Position numbers and translations under genes: made by a program
Assembly: GCF_014645355.1 (NCBI RefSeq)
Contig: NZ_BMLS01000007.1
Coordinates: forward strand, 1 to 64,000
Direction of reading: 5' to 3'
Source of the DNA: Bowmanella pacifica
Lineage (GTDB): Bacteria > Pseudomonadota > Gammaproteobacteria > Enterobacterales > Alteromonadaceae
DNA length: 64,000 nucleotides
Notes under the pieces: model-generated
The model's database searches: none
What the model was told of the DNA's origin: nothing
The model's input: the letters and a program-made list of their open reading frames with translations, nothing else
In this document: piece by piece, positions 43,875 through 53,391 of the stretch
How the letters are laid out: each line of letters begins with the position of its first letter
Position numbering within the stretch: position 1 is the first letter of the stretch

Positions 43875-45281
43875 ATGACGGAACACACTCAACGTCCATC
43901 ACTCTATCAGCTGTTTAAACAAGCCCTGCGTGGCGATGTACAGCATGATTTTACCAAGGGCTCTATTGGTATCGCGGCGTTCTTACTGGCCGTACCTATG
44001 GTGTTGGAAATGGCGATGGAATCCATTTTCGCTATTGTCGACATTTTCTTTGTTGCTTCTCTGGGGTTTGAAGCGGTCGCCGCCGTTGGACTGACCGAGG
44101 CAGTACTAACACTTCTGTATGCCGTGGCCATTGGCCTAAGTATGGGAATCACCGCCCTGGTCGCAAGGCGCATCGGCGAAGGTAATCCACACAAAGCCAA
44201 TCAGGTCGCAGGCCAAGCTCTGTGGGTGGGTATGCTGGTCTCTATGCTGGTAGCCTTTATCGGCCTGGTCTATTCCCAGGATATCCTGAGATTAATGGGC
44301 GCTGACGAAAAGGTACTGGCAGTGGGGGCAGACTACACACTAGTGATGTTATGTGGCTCGATAACCATACTGTATTTATTTTTAATTAACGCCATTTTCC
44401 GTGGTGCCGGTGACGCATCCGTGGCCATGCGTTCCCTGTGGCTGGCAAACGGCTTGAATATCGTTCTGGACCCTTTGCTAATCTACGGTATCGGCCCCTT
44501 CCCGGAAATGGGCGTAACAGGTGCGGCGGTCGCGACCACCATAGGCCGGGGCGTTGGCGTGCTGTATCAGCTTTACCACCTACGCGGCCATGCCAGCCGT
44601 ATTAAAGTGGGACTGGCTGAGCTCAAACCCCAGCTTGATGTCATGTTAGGGCTGGTAAAGGTCAGTGTCGGAGGCATCCTGCAATTCTTGATTGCTACCG
44701 CCAGTTGGATTGCCTTGGTGCGTATCGTCTCCACCTATGGCAGTGCTGCGGTGGCGGGCTACACCATTGCCATTCGGGTGGTGATCTTTACTATCCTGCC
44801 TGCCTGGGGGTTAAGTAACGCAGTGGCCACTCTGGTAGGACAAAATCTGGGAGCGGGAAAACCTGATCGTGCCGAGCAGTCAGTTTGGCGTATCGCCCGG
44901 TACAACCTGTACTTTATGCTAAGCGTGGCAGTGATCTTTATCCTGTTTGCCGAGTTTATTATCGGGCTGTTTACCAGCGATCCGGCCGTGATCAGCGACG
45001 GGGTTAACTGTTTACGCTTTGTGGCTTACGGTTACGGCTTTTACGGTATAGGTATGATAGTGGTACAGGCTTTCAATGGCGCAGGAGATACCATGACCCC
45101 AACCCGGATTAACTTCCTGTGTTATTGGATGCTGCAAATTCCCCTGGCCTATGGCCTGGCAAAATACGCTGGTCTTGGCACCAACGGTGTCTTTATGGCT
45201 ATCACTATTGCGGAGTCCTTACTGGCCGTTGTCGGCATCTGGTATTTCCGCCGCGGACAATGGAAAACTCAGACGGTATAA
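43875..45281 (+). CDS. MATE-family multidrug exporter
   Basis: About 468 residues from MTEHTQRPSLYQ; the ATG at 43875 has GGAAC upstream, and an open frame extends 38 codons further without support. About 12 hydrophobic segments alternate. MVLEMAMESIFAIVDIFFVASLG (about 42-64) is the first conserved pair, GAAVATTIGRGVGVLYQ the mid-protein block, and AWGLSNAVATLVGQNLGAGKPDRAE the mirror in the second half. It is a NorM-like Na+- or H+-coupled exporter. A structured leader precedes it and a terminator follows. Confidence 0.93.
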   Translation: MTEHTQRPSLYQLFKQALRGDVQHDFTKGSIGIAAFLLAVPMVLEMAMESIFAIVDIFFVASLGFEAVAAVGLTEAVLTLLYAVAIGLSMGITALVARRIGEGNPHKANQVAGQALWVGMLVSMLVAFIGLVYSQDILRLMGADEKVLAVGADYTLVMLCGSITILYLFLINAIFRGAGDASVAMRSLWLANGLNIVLDPLLIYGIGPFPEMGVTGAAVATTIGRGVGVLYQLYHLRGHASRIKVGLAELKPQLDVMLGLVKVSVGGILQFLIATASWIALVRIVSTYGSAAVAGYTIAIRVVIFTILPAWGLSNAVATLVGQNLGAGKPDRAEQSVWRIARYNLYFMLSVAVIFILFAEFIIGLFTSDPAVISDGVNCLRFVAYGYGFYGIGMIVVQAFNGAGDTMTPTRINFLCYWMLQIPLAYGLAKYAGLGTNGVFMAITIAESLLAVVGIWYFRRGQWKTQTV

Positions 45282-45286
45282 ACCAG

Positions 45287-45312
45287 AAAGCCCTGATATT
45301 CAGGGCTTTTTT
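45287..45312 (+). terminator. Terminator after MATE gene
   Basis: A 10-bp stem AAAGCCCTGA/TCAGGGCTTT with a 3-base loop and a six-T run. Starts 6 bases after the stop. Confidence 0.93.
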
Positions 45313-45448
45313 ATGACAACAGACAAACGTCATTGGTCGCCAAATATCCCCCATTAACCCTAACGGTTCGCCTCGATGGTACGATTTAGCGACGCGCAGG
45401 TGTATGGTCAAAAAGGCAACATTCTTCCCAATCCAATGGAACAAAAAA

Positions 45449-47329
45449 ATGAAAAAAATCTCACTCCTATGGCTGGTTGGCCTGGTGGTATGGACGAGTA
45501 TTAGCAGTAGCGTCTATGCCGATGACAAAAAGGCCGAACAAGCACGGGCGGATTATATTCGCTCACACTATGCCAAATATGAATATCAGATCCCCATGCG
45601 CGACGGCACGAAATTGTTTACTTCCGTCTATGTGCCTTACGACAAATCACAAAAGTACCCCATTTTGATGCAGCGCACCCCGTATCGGGTCGCACCTTAT
45701 GGTGCCAGCAATTACAAAAAGGCCCTGGGCCCCAGTGAAATTTTTGAAAAAGAAGGCTTTATCTTCGTTTTTCAGGATGTGCGCGGCAAATTTATGTCCG
45801 AGGGCGACTACGTTAACATGCGCCCGCAAGATGCCTATAAGCGCGGCAGTAAAGCCACCGACGATGCCACCGACACCTACGATACCGTAGACTGGCTGGT
45901 GAAGAATGTGCCAAACAACAACGGCAATGTCGGTATGTGGGGCGTATCCTACCCCGGCTACTATACGTCAGTAAGCGCGATAAACAGCCACAAGGCATTG
46001 AAAGCCATTTCCCCTCAGGCGCCAATTGCAGACTGGTTCTTTGATGATTTTCATCGCAATGGTGCCTTTGTCACGCCCATGGCGTTTTTGTTCTTCGACA
46101 GCTTTGATAAACCCCGTGACGGCCTGCACTACGCCTGGCCCGAAAAAATGAAAGAACAAACCCCAGATGGTTATGATTTCTTCTTAAAGCTCGGCCCATT
46201 GAGTAATGTAAACAAAGACTATTTCAAAGGTGAGCGGCCGTTCTGGAATGAAGTCATTCAGCACCCGAACTACGATGAATACTGGCAGGCCCGTGATGTG
46301 CTGCAACATTTAAATAAGGTCAAACCTGCCACTTTAGTGGTTGGCGGCTGGTATGACACCGAAGACCTTTATGGTCCTCTGGCCACTTATCAAACCATGT
46401 CAAAGGGCAACGCCAAGGACAATGTGAAACTGATTATGGGCCCCTGGTTTCATGGCCAATGGAACCGCGGCAAGGGCGACAGCATGGGTGAAGCCCAGTT
46501 TGGCTTTGATACCAGCTTGTGGTTTCAGCAGCAGGTATTGCTGCCGTTTTTCAAACAGCATCTTAAAGATGGAAAATCAGCAGGCTTAGCCCGCGCCACC
46601 ATGTTTGAAACCGGCGCAAACCGCTGGCGTGAGTTTGCTCAGTGGCCCCCCAAAGAAGGCCAAGACACCACCTTGTACTTTGGCGCCAACCAGCGTTTGC
46701 TGACCCAACCAGAAGCCCAAGGCGGCTATGCGGATTACATCAGTGACCCGAAGAAGCCCGTCCCTCATTCAGCCAAAATTAGTCGCGGCTGGGATCGTCC
46801 CTATATGACAGAAGACCAGCGTTTTGCTGCGCGGCGTACCGATGTACTGGTGTTTGAAACCGAGATCGCCGAGCAGGATATGACCCTGGCCGGCCCCATT
46901 GACCTGAACTTATGGGTATCCACCTCCCAGGGCGATGCTGATTTTGTGGTGAAACTGGTTGATGTATTTCCCGCTAAATTGGCGGATGATGATAAGGTCG
47001 ACAGCGCCACAGGTAATCGCCATGAACTGGTACGCTGGGGCGTGATACGCGGCCGTTTTCGCGACAGCATGAGCGAGCCAAAGCCGTTTGAAGCCGGCAA
47101 ACCCACTCAGGTCGCGTTCAAACTGGAAGATGTTTTACACACCATTAAACGTGGTCATAAGCTGCAAATTCAGGTGCAAAGCAGCATGTTCCCCTTTATT
47201 GATATGAACCCGCAAAAATACGTGGAGAATATCTTTGAGGCCACAGAATCCGACTTTGTTAAAGCCGAGCACAAGCTCTATCACAGCAAAGAGTACCCAA
47301 GCTCAATTCGTTTTAAACTGCTGAACTAA
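45449..47329 (+). CDS. CocE/NonD-family (X-Pro dipeptidyl-peptidase S15-like) hydrolase
   Basis: About 626 residues from MKKISLLWLVGLVVWTSISS, a signal peptide ending VYADD; the in-frame start at 45404 adds 15 residues that would disturb it. The Ser nucleophile is in MWGVSYPGYY (GxSxxG-like elbow, about 165). The Asp lies in GGWYDTEDLYGPL and the His in GPWFHGQW, completing a triad. The C-terminal half (about 420-620) is a jelly-roll domain ending in QVQSSMFPFIDMNPQ. Family members hydrolyse esters, acyl-peptides or cephalosporins. Exported; substrate unknown. Confidence 0.93.
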   Translation: MKKISLLWLVGLVVWTSISSSVYADDKKAEQARADYIRSHYAKYEYQIPMRDGTKLFTSVYVPYDKSQKYPILMQRTPYRVAPYGASNYKKALGPSEIFEKEGFIFVFQDVRGKFMSEGDYVNMRPQDAYKRGSKATDDATDTYDTVDWLVKNVPNNNGNVGMWGVSYPGYYTSVSAINSHKALKAISPQAPIADWFFDDFHRNGAFVTPMAFLFFDSFDKPRDGLHYAWPEKMKEQTPDGYDFFLKLGPLSNVNKDYFKGERPFWNEVIQHPNYDEYWQARDVLQHLNKVKPATLVVGGWYDTEDLYGPLATYQTMSKGNAKDNVKLIMGPWFHGQWNRGKGDSMGEAQFGFDTSLWFQQQVLLPFFKQHLKDGKSAGLARATMFETGANRWREFAQWPPKEGQDTTLYFGANQRLLTQPEAQGGYADYISDPKKPVPHSAKISRGWDRPYMTEDQRFAARRTDVLVFETEIAEQDMTLAGPIDLNLWVSTSQGDADFVVKLVDVFPAKLADDDKVDSATGNRHELVRWGVIRGRFRDSMSEPKPFEAGKPTQVAFKLEDVLHTIKRGHKLQIQVQSSMFPFIDMNPQKYVENIFEATESDFVKAEHKLYHSKEYPSSIRFKLLN

Positions 47330-47333
47330 AACC

Positions 47334-47359
47334 AAACGCCACCTTAGGGTGGCGTTTTT
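47334..47359. terminator. Bidirectional terminator between CocE-type hydrolase and acetyltransferase
   Basis: A 10-bp stem AAACGCCACC/GGTGGCGTTT with a 4-base loop. Five T follow on the plus strand, and the genes are convergent. Confidence 0.92.
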
Positions 47360-47365
47360 CTTCGT

Positions 47366-47824
47366 TTAAGAAGAGAACAATGGCCTTTGCATGTCCCTAT
47401 GCAGTATACCGCCATCATCGTACTCGGCACCTTCGCCAACAAATTGCCACTTAGAATAGAAACTCTGTAAATGGCTTTGCGCACTGAGCTTAAGCTGCGG
47501 AAATTCGGCAAGCTCAGCGGCCTTATCCAGCAACTGTTGCATCAGCGTGGCCCCGGCCCCACAGCCTCTGGCTGGAGGAGCTAGCACAATACGCTCAAAC
47601 TTGTAGCACCCCTGCTTTTTATCCCCTCTTAGCCGCGCATAAGCCAGTAATTCTCCGTTTTCACTTTCACCGAGCAAATGCCAACTCTCCGCATCAAGGC
47701 CATCAATGTCGGTATAAATACTCTGCTGCTCAACAATAAAAACCTGTTGGCGCAGGGCAAACACCGCTTGTAACTCCAACAACTGTAATTGCTGGAATTT
47801 ACACCAGCGCCATTCAACTTTCAT
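47366..47824 (-). CDS. elaA: ElaA-type GNAT acetyltransferase
   Basis: About 152 residues from MKVEWRWCKFQQLQL, with a GAGGAGCG site before ATG 47824; an in-frame ATG 48 bases upstream is unlikely. The conserved ALRQQVFIVEQQSIYTDIDG block (about 24-43) and ERIVLAPPARGCGAGATLMQ (the acetyl-CoA loop R..G.G) mark the GNAT fold, and the family order is that of ElaA. It transfers acetyl groups to an unknown amine. Alone on its strand. Confidence 0.88.
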   Translation of the reverse strand: MKVEWRWCKFQQLQLLELQAVFALRQQVFIVEQQSIYTDIDGLDAESWHLLGESENGELLAYARLRGDKKQGCYKFERIVLAPPARGCGAGATLMQQLLDKAAELAEFPQLKLSAQSHLQSFYSKWQFVGEGAEYDDGGILHRDMQRPLFSS

Positions 47825-47896
47825 ACGCTCCTCTGGAGAAAAGATTAACGACTTGTTAGCATGATAATGCAATTAACTGAATTATCTCATTTTCTC

Positions 47897-47999
47897 GTCC
47901 GGCTTTAGTCGGACTATTTTTTGCTCGCTCCTCCATTAAAAAGGAGGTTTAGCGGATAGCTGGTTTAGAACCGGCGACTGGAATTGCTATCAGCAATTC
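47897..47999 (+). promoter_or_regulatory. Structured leader upstream of putP
   Basis: Three hairpins in the plus strand. GTCCG/CGGAC (47897-47914) is followed by TATTTTTT, an intrinsic-terminator form. A GCTGGTT/AACCGGC stem lies at 47959-47975, and a perfect GAATTGC/GCAATTC stem at 47981-47999. All lie within 140 bases of the GTG start of putP. The first could terminate early transcripts. No riboswitch class is recognised. Confidence 0.55.
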
Positions 48000-48037
48000 G
48001 TTTGCTTGCAGTGAGAAAAACAACACAGGAGACCTTA

Positions 48038-49555
48038 GTGGAAACCGGCACCTTAATATCACTCGCCCTTTATTTTATTGCCATGCTTGGCATTGGCCTT
48101 TACGCCTTTCGCACATCAACCGACGACGTATCAGGTTATATGTTGGGAGGCAGGCGCTTAGGGCCAGGCATTACCGCCCTGTCGGCAGGCGCTTCAGATA
48201 TGAGCGGTTGGATGCTGATGGGTTTGCCTGGCGCCATGTATGTGGCGGGTATTTCGCAAATTTGGATTGCCGTAGGCTTAGTGATTGGCGCCTTTTTAAA
48301 TTATCTGATTCTGGCACCTCGCTTGCGGGTTTACACCGAAGTAGCCAATGACTCCATTACCATTCCCGATTATTTTGCCAATCGTTTTGAAGACAAATCT
48401 AAGGTTCTCCGTATCCTGTCGTCATTAGTGATCATTGTATTTTTTACCCTCTATACCTCGGCCAGCCTGGTGGCAGGCGGTAAATTATTCGATAGTTCCT
48501 TTGGCATGGATTACAGCACCGGATTGTTTGTTACCGCCGGAGTAGTCGCAGCCTACACCCTGTTTGGTGGTTTTCTGGCGGTCAGCATGACCGACTTCGT
48601 GCAAGGCTGCATTATGTTTCTGTCACTGGTGTTAGTACCTGTGGTGGCCTTCACCCATTTAGGCGGCATTGAACAAGTCAGTACCGATGTAAGCCAGATT
48701 AACAGTGCCATGCTGGATCTCTTTACTAATGCCAAAACCGGCGAAGCATTAAGTGCCTTGGGGGTGATTTCACTATTAGCCTGGGGATTGGGTTACTTTG
48801 GTCAGCCACATATTATTGTGCGCTTTATGGCTATTAGCTCGGTGAAAGCCATTCCCACCGCACGGCGCATTGGTATGAGCTGGATGATAGTATCCATTAT
48901 TGGCGCACTGGCCACCGGGTTTGTCGGCGTGGCTTATGTGGCCCAAACCAAGATGACACTGGACGATCCGGAAACCATTTTTGTGGTGTTTTCACAATTT
49001 CTGTTTCATCCATTAATCGGCGGTTTCCTGCTAGCGGCCATTTTGGCTGCCATCATGAGCACCATCTCCTCGCAATTGTTGGTGACATCCAGCTCCCTTA
49101 CCGGCGACTTCTACCAAGCCTTCTTGCGTAAGGATGCCAGCCAGAGTGAGCTGGTACTGGTTGGTCGCATTTCGGTATTAGTGGTTTCCATTGTAGCCAT
49201 TGCCCTGGCCTGGGATCCGCAAAATACCATTTTGAATCTGGTCAGTAACGCCTGGGCAGGTTTTGGCGCTGCCTTCGGACCTGTGATTATCATCAGTTTG
49301 TTCTGGAAACGCATGACTCGGGCGGGCGCCCTTGCCGGCATGCTGGTAGGTGCCGGTACCGTGTTGTTCTGGATATACTCGCCGGTCACGATAGACGGTC
49401 AGTCACTAAGTAGCTGGATGTATGAAATCGTACCGGGCTTTATTCTTTGCACGGTTGCCGTGGTGCTAGTCAGCCTCTTTACTCGCCCCCCCAGCCAGGC
49501 CATGCAGGACACCTTTACCAGGATGGAAAATAAACTCCAGGCGGAACAAGCCTGA
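48038..49555 (+). CDS. putP: Sodium/proline symporter
   Basis: About 505 residues from GTG 48038, preceded by CAGGAGACC; the open frame starts upstream at 47984 without a ribosome site. SSF-family blocks are clear: GYMLGGRRLGPGITALSAGASDMSGWML (about 31-58), with the Na2-site serines, and GWGLGYFGQPHIIVRFMAI-type segment near 262-282. About 13 membrane helices. PutP imports proline with Na+. Length and signature match PutP rather than PanF or acetate permease, but other SSF solutes cannot be excluded. A terminator follows. Confidence 0.93.
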   Translation: METGTLISLALYFIAMLGIGLYAFRTSTDDVSGYMLGGRRLGPGITALSAGASDMSGWMLMGLPGAMYVAGISQIWIAVGLVIGAFLNYLILAPRLRVYTEVANDSITIPDYFANRFEDKSKVLRILSSLVIIVFFTLYTSASLVAGGKLFDSSFGMDYSTGLFVTAGVVAAYTLFGGFLAVSMTDFVQGCIMFLSLVLVPVVAFTHLGGIEQVSTDVSQINSAMLDLFTNAKTGEALSALGVISLLAWGLGYFGQPHIIVRFMAISSVKAIPTARRIGMSWMIVSIIGALATGFVGVAYVAQTKMTLDDPETIFVVFSQFLFHPLIGGFLLAAILAAIMSTISSQLLVTSSSLTGDFYQAFLRKDASQSELVLVGRISVLVVSIVAIALAWDPQNTILNLVSNAWAGFGAAFGPVIIISLFWKRMTRAGALAGMLVGAGTVLFWIYSPVTIDGQSLSSWMYEIVPGFILCTVAVVLVSLFTRPPSQAMQDTFTRMENKLQAEQA

Positions 49556-49561
49556 CAATTG

Positions 49562-49589
49562 ACCCGGCGACTGCCGGGTTAATTTTTTA
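49562..49589 (+). terminator. Terminator after putP
   Basis: An ACCCGGC/GCCGGGT stem with a 4-base loop, then TAATTTTTTATT. Starts 6 bases after the stop. Confidence 0.92.
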
Positions 49590-49656
49590 TTACTCACAAT
49601 TAACATCTTATGTGGTAACTTAATGCAGATAGGTTTAACAGGACAGTAAAGCTAAC

Positions 49657-50874
49657 ATGGCGTTTTTTGCGGCACGGCAACCCATTCTGGATAAAGAAAA
49701 AAAGCTGATTGCTTATGAGTTGTTGTTCAGGGAAAGTCTGAAAAATGTGTTTCCAGATATCGGCGAAGATATTGCCACATCGAAGATCATCGAAGGTCTG
49801 CAATTTAACCTGGGTTTGGATACCCTTACCGAGAATAAATTAGCCTTTATCAACTTCACCCAGGAAACCCTGTTGCAGCGTTACCCCTTGATGCTGCCAA
49901 AAGAGCAGTTGGTGGTGGAAATTCTCGAGTCCGTCCCCCCAACCCGCCAACTGTTGGAAGCCTGCAAAGAGTTCAAAGCAAAAGGGTATAAAATAGCGCT
50001 GGATGATTACGTGCATAAAAATGTCTGGCTGCACTTTTTCCCTTACGTCGATATTATCAAAGTTGACTTGCGCGACAGCACAGTGGTGCAAATTGACCAG
50101 ATAAGAAAGGCTGCCGCCGCCTTCCCGAACATTAAACTCTTGGCCGAAAAAGTTGAAACCCACGAAGAGTTTCACCAGGCTATCGAAATGGGCTTTAGCT
50201 ACTTTCAGGGCTATTTTTTCAGCAAACCTGAAGTCATGCGTAGCCGCACATTGGATCCTTCGCAGCTCACTATTGCACGGTTAATGACAGAGCTTTCCAG
50301 CGATGAACCCGATATGGAAGCCATCAGTAAGGTGTTTGAAACCGACGTCAATCTGTCATTTAAACTGCTGCGCTACGCCCAATCGCCGCTGTTCAAACGG
50401 CGAAACGATATCGTTAATATCAAACAGGCCATTATTACCCTGGGATTGCAGGAATTAAGACGCTTTGTCTCGCTGCTCTTTACTGCCCAATTCTCAGATC
50501 GTAAACCAGCGGCCCTGACCGTGATGTCTCTGGTACGTGCCAGATTTTGTGAACATCTGTCCGCCCAACCCGGCCAAAACAGCAGTGAGGCCGGTGCATT
50601 TTTAACCGGCATGCTGTCGTTATTAGACGGTCTGCTGGATGCATCCTTGCCTGAGTTACTGGAAAAACTCCCCCTTAGCCTATCAATCAAAGCGGCATTG
50701 ATAGCGGGTGAAGGCAGACTGGCAGAATATCTGGAAATGGCCAAAGCTTTTGAAGCTGCAGACTGGGGACGCGCCCAAAGCCTGGGCAAGCAATTGGATA
50801 TGGGCATAGATAAGGTCACCCGCCTATATGTGGATTCGGTACGCTGGGCAACCGTCAGAGAGAATATGGGATAA
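49657..50874 (+). CDS. EAL-HDOD signalling protein (YuxH-like)
   Basis: 405 residues. The N-terminal EAL-like domain (about 1-200) opens FAARQPILDKEKKLIAYELLFRE. It keeps only a degenerate EAL: the usual E-A-L is replaced by YELLFRE, and the metal-binding DD/KxD residues are only partly present (ALDDYV, IIKVDL). The HDOD domain (about 200-400) includes SFKLLRYAQSPLFKRRNDI. Such degenerate EAL-HDOD proteins regulate c-di-GMP-linked behaviour (for example Vibrio CdgJ) rather than cleave it. Stands alone. Phosphodiesterase activity is doubtful. Confidence 0.92.
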   Translation: MAFFAARQPILDKEKKLIAYELLFRESLKNVFPDIGEDIATSKIIEGLQFNLGLDTLTENKLAFINFTQETLLQRYPLMLPKEQLVVEILESVPPTRQLLEACKEFKAKGYKIALDDYVHKNVWLHFFPYVDIIKVDLRDSTVVQIDQIRKAAAAFPNIKLLAEKVETHEEFHQAIEMGFSYFQGYFFSKPEVMRSRTLDPSQLTIARLMTELSSDEPDMEAISKVFETDVNLSFKLLRYAQSPLFKRRNDIVNIKQAIITLGLQELRRFVSLLFTAQFSDRKPAALTVMSLVRARFCEHLSAQPGQNSSEAGAFLTGMLSLLDGLLDASLPELLEKLPLSLSIKAALIAGEGRLAEYLEMAKAFEAADWGRAQSLGKQLDMGIDKVTRLYVDSVRWATVRENMG

Positions 50875-51068
50875 TACCAAGCAAATTTGACAGCTAAGTC
50901 AGACTTAACGAACATACCACCTCTAATTTGTATTATTAACCTGATATCTGCGTAATTAGCTCTGCTCAATCAGCATTACTTATAGCTATCTCGCATAGGC
51001 TGCTGGCATTTCTTTATGATAATGTTCTAAGCAGATACTTATCTTTGCCAAATTATACTGGACACGAC

Positions 51069-51980
51069 ATGGTCGCCATTCCCAACATTACCCATTTAAA
51101 GCAGCTGGAAGCCGAGAGCATCCATATTTTCCGTGAAGTTGCCGCCGAGTTTGAAAACCCGGTGATGCTATACAGCATAGGTAAAGATTCCTCCGTGCTG
51201 TTACACCTGGCCCGTAAGGCCTTTGCCCCCGGTCGTATTCCCTTTCCTTTATTGCATGTGGATACCACCTGGAAGTTTCGTGAAATGATTGAGTTTCGCG
51301 ATCGTATGGCTGCCGAGCACAAACTGGATCTTATCGTGTATAAGAATCAGGAAGGGCTGGATATGAATATCAGTCCCTTTGTACATGGCAGCGCCAAACA
51401 TACCGACATTATGAAAACCCAGGCGCTGAAAAAGGCCCTGGACAAGTACCAGTTTGATGCCGCTTTTGGCGGTGCTCGTCGCGATGAGGAAAAATCACGC
51501 GCCAAGGAACGGGTTTACTCTTTCCGTGACCAGAATCACCGCTGGGATCCAAAAAACCAGCGCCCCGAGCTGTGGAACATCTATAACTCCAAGGTCAATA
51601 AGGGTGAAAGCATCCGGGTATTCCCGCTGTCCAACTGGACCGAATTGGATATCTGGCAATATATCTATCTGGAAAACATTCAAATCCCCGAACTCTATCT
51701 GGCCAAGCAGCGCCCTGTGGTAGAGCGCGATGGCGTGCTGATCATGGTGGACGATGAGCGTATGCCCCTTAAAGAAGGCGAAGTCCCGCAGCAGGAATGG
51801 GTGCGTTTTCGTACATTGGGCTGCTACCCCCTAACAGGCGCAGTGCGCTCGCAAGCTGCCAGCCTGCCGGATGTGATTCAGGAAATGCTGTTAACCAAAA
51901 CCTCTGAACGTCAGGGTCGGGTCATTGACCATGACAGTGCTGGCTCCATGGAAAAGAAAAAGATGGAGGGTTACTTCTGA
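51069..51980 (+). CDS. cysD: Sulfate adenylyltransferase subunit 2
   Basis: About 303 residues from [23 protein letters not shown] 51069 is chosen over a TTG start at 51045, which gives 8 extra residues. The PP-loop is [18 protein letters not shown] (about 38-55). Conserved blocks include [16 protein letters not shown] and [17 protein letters not shown]. The end (about 290-303) carries [11 protein letters not shown], the usual CysD tail. It makes APS from ATP and sulfate with CysN. The stop overlaps cysC (TGATG). Unusually, cysC and cysQ separate cysD from cysN. Confidence 0.97.
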   Translation: MVAIPNITHLKQLEAESIHIFREVAAEFENPVMLYSIGKDSSVLLHLARKAFAPGRIPFPLLHVDTTWKFREMIEFRDRMAAEHKLDLIVYKNQEGLDMNISPFVHGSAKHTDIMKTQALKKALDKYQFDAAFGGARRDEEKSRAKERVYSFRDQNHRWDPKNQRPELWNIYNSKVNKGESIRVFPLSNWTELDIWQYIYLENIQIPELYLAKQRPVVERDGVLIMVDDERMPLKEGEVPQQEWVRFRTLGCYPLTGAVRSQAASLPDVIQEMLLTKTSERQGRVIDHDSAGSMEKKKMEGYF

Positions 51981-52579
51981 TGGCAAGCAATATTGTCTGG
52001 CACCAACATAAGGTGGGTAAAGCCGAGCGTAGCGAGCAAAAACAGCAAAAGCCGCTGGTGATCTGGTTAACCGGTCTGTCTGGCTCTGGCAAATCCACCA
52101 TTGCCAATCTGCTTGAGCAAAAACTGGGCGCAGCGGGAAAGCACACTTACCTGCTGGATGGCGATAATATCCGTCACGGCCTCTGTGGTGACTTGGGCTT
52201 TTCCGACAAAGATCGGGTGGAAAATATTCGTCGTATCAGCGAAGTAGCGAAGTTGTTTGTGGATGCCGGGCTGATTGTTATCACCGCCTTTATTTCCCCT
52301 TTTCGTGCCGACCGCGACTTTTGCCGTCATTTATTAGATGAGCAGGAATTTGTTGAAGTCTATATCGACACGCCGCTTAGTGTCTGTGAACAGCGCGATC
52401 CTAAAGGCCTGTATCAGAAAGCCAGAGCCGGTGATATTAAAGATTTTACCGGTATAGACTCTGCCTACGAGGCGCCGCAGGCCCCTGAGATCCATCTGGA
52501 ATATCAGGACGGGCAGACTGCCGAGCAATCCGCTGAACAACTGATTGCCGCCCTTAAGGCGAAAGGATACCTGGCATGA
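51980..52579 (+). CDS. cysC: Adenylylsulfate kinase
   Basis: 199 residues. The P-loop GLSGSGKST lies near 33-41, followed by the APS-binding [20 protein letters not shown] (about 60-79). [24 protein letters not shown] is the conserved C-terminal block. It phosphorylates APS to PAPS. The start overlaps the cysD stop and the stop overlaps cysQ (ATGA), so translation is coupled through the operon. Confidence 0.97.
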   Translation: MASNIVWHQHKVGKAERSEQKQQKPLVIWLTGLSGSGKSTIANLLEQKLGAAGKHTYLLDGDNIRHGLCGDLGFSDKDRVENIRRISEVAKLFVDAGLIVITAFISPFRADRDFCRHLLDEQEFVEVYIDTPLSVCEQRDPKGLYQKARAGDIKDFTGIDSAYEAPQAPEIHLEYQDGQTAEQSAEQLIAALKAKGYLA

Positions 52580-53379
52580 GTGACACCTTAGCGCTTACTG
52601 AACAGGTCAGTCGCATTGCCCGCGCTGCCGGTAACGCCATCCTAACTATCTACCAGCAGGATTTTGCTATCTACGATAAAGCAGATAAAAGTCCGTTGAC
52701 CGAAGCCGATCTCGCTGCTCACCACATCATAGTGGCGGGTCTTCAAGAGATAAGTGATTTACCCATTTTGTCGGAAGAGTCAGCCGCTATTAGCTGGGAT
52801 GAACGCCGCAGTTGGAAACGCTACTGGCTGGTTGATCCGCTGGATGGCACCAAGGAATTTATCAAAAAAAATGGCGAATTCACCGTCAATATCGCGCTGA
52901 TTGAAAACGGCCATCCGGTGCTGGGCGTGGTATTCGCGCCGGTGCTAGATAGCTTATATGTGGGTGTCGTCGGCGAGCGGGCCTATAAAGAGAACCAAGG
53001 ACAGCGTACAGCACTCAAGCCGGCTTTGCACCAGCCAGGTGACATATGGAAAATTGTTGGCAGTCGCTCGCACCAAAGCCCTGAGATTGAAGCCTTTCTG
53101 GCAAAACTGGAAGGCGATAAAGAGCTGGTGGCCATGGGCAGTTCACTTAAGCTGTGTCTGGTCGCAGAGGGCCTTGCCCATTTATATCCAAGGCTTGGGC
53201 CTACCAGCGAGTGGGATACCGCCGCGGCCCATGCTGTGGTGCTGGCCGCCGGTGGCAATGTTACCGAATTGGCCGCAGGCCAGCGCATTGATGAGGCAAC
53301 TCAGCCGCTGGTCTACAACCAAAAAGAATCCTTGTTAAACCCGTTTTTTCTGGTCAGCGCACACGCGTCTGGTCAATGA
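52576..53379 (+). CDS. cysQ: 3'(2'),5'-bisphosphate nucleotidase
   Basis: 267 residues of the inositol-monophosphatase fold. Metal ligands are in [11 protein letters not shown] (about 72-76) and [21 protein letters not shown] (about 86-106). [19 protein letters not shown] (about 213-231) is the third motif. It hydrolyses PAP, the by-product of PAPS reduction, to AMP. Placement between cysC and cysN links PAP removal to PAPS production. The start overlaps the cysC stop; cysN follows after 12 bases. Confidence 0.96.
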   Translation: MSDTLALTEQVSRIARAAGNAILTIYQQDFAIYDKADKSPLTEADLAAHHIIVAGLQEISDLPILSEESAAISWDERRSWKRYWLVDPLDGTKEFIKKNGEFTVNIALIENGHPVLGVVFAPVLDSLYVGVVGERAYKENQGQRTALKPALHQPGDIWKIVGSRSHQSPEIEAFLAKLEGDKELVAMGSSLKLCLVAEGLAHLYPRLGPTSEWDTAAAHAVVLAAGGNVTELAAGQRIDEATQPLVYNQKESLLNPFFLVSAHASGQ

Positions 53380-53391
53380 GTACAGTCAGCC

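Noticed and set aside
50373-50969. 198-codon minus-strand frame antisense to the EAL-HDOD gene
   Set aside because: Antisense to a clear domain protein; Arg/Ser-rich composition typical of shadow frames.
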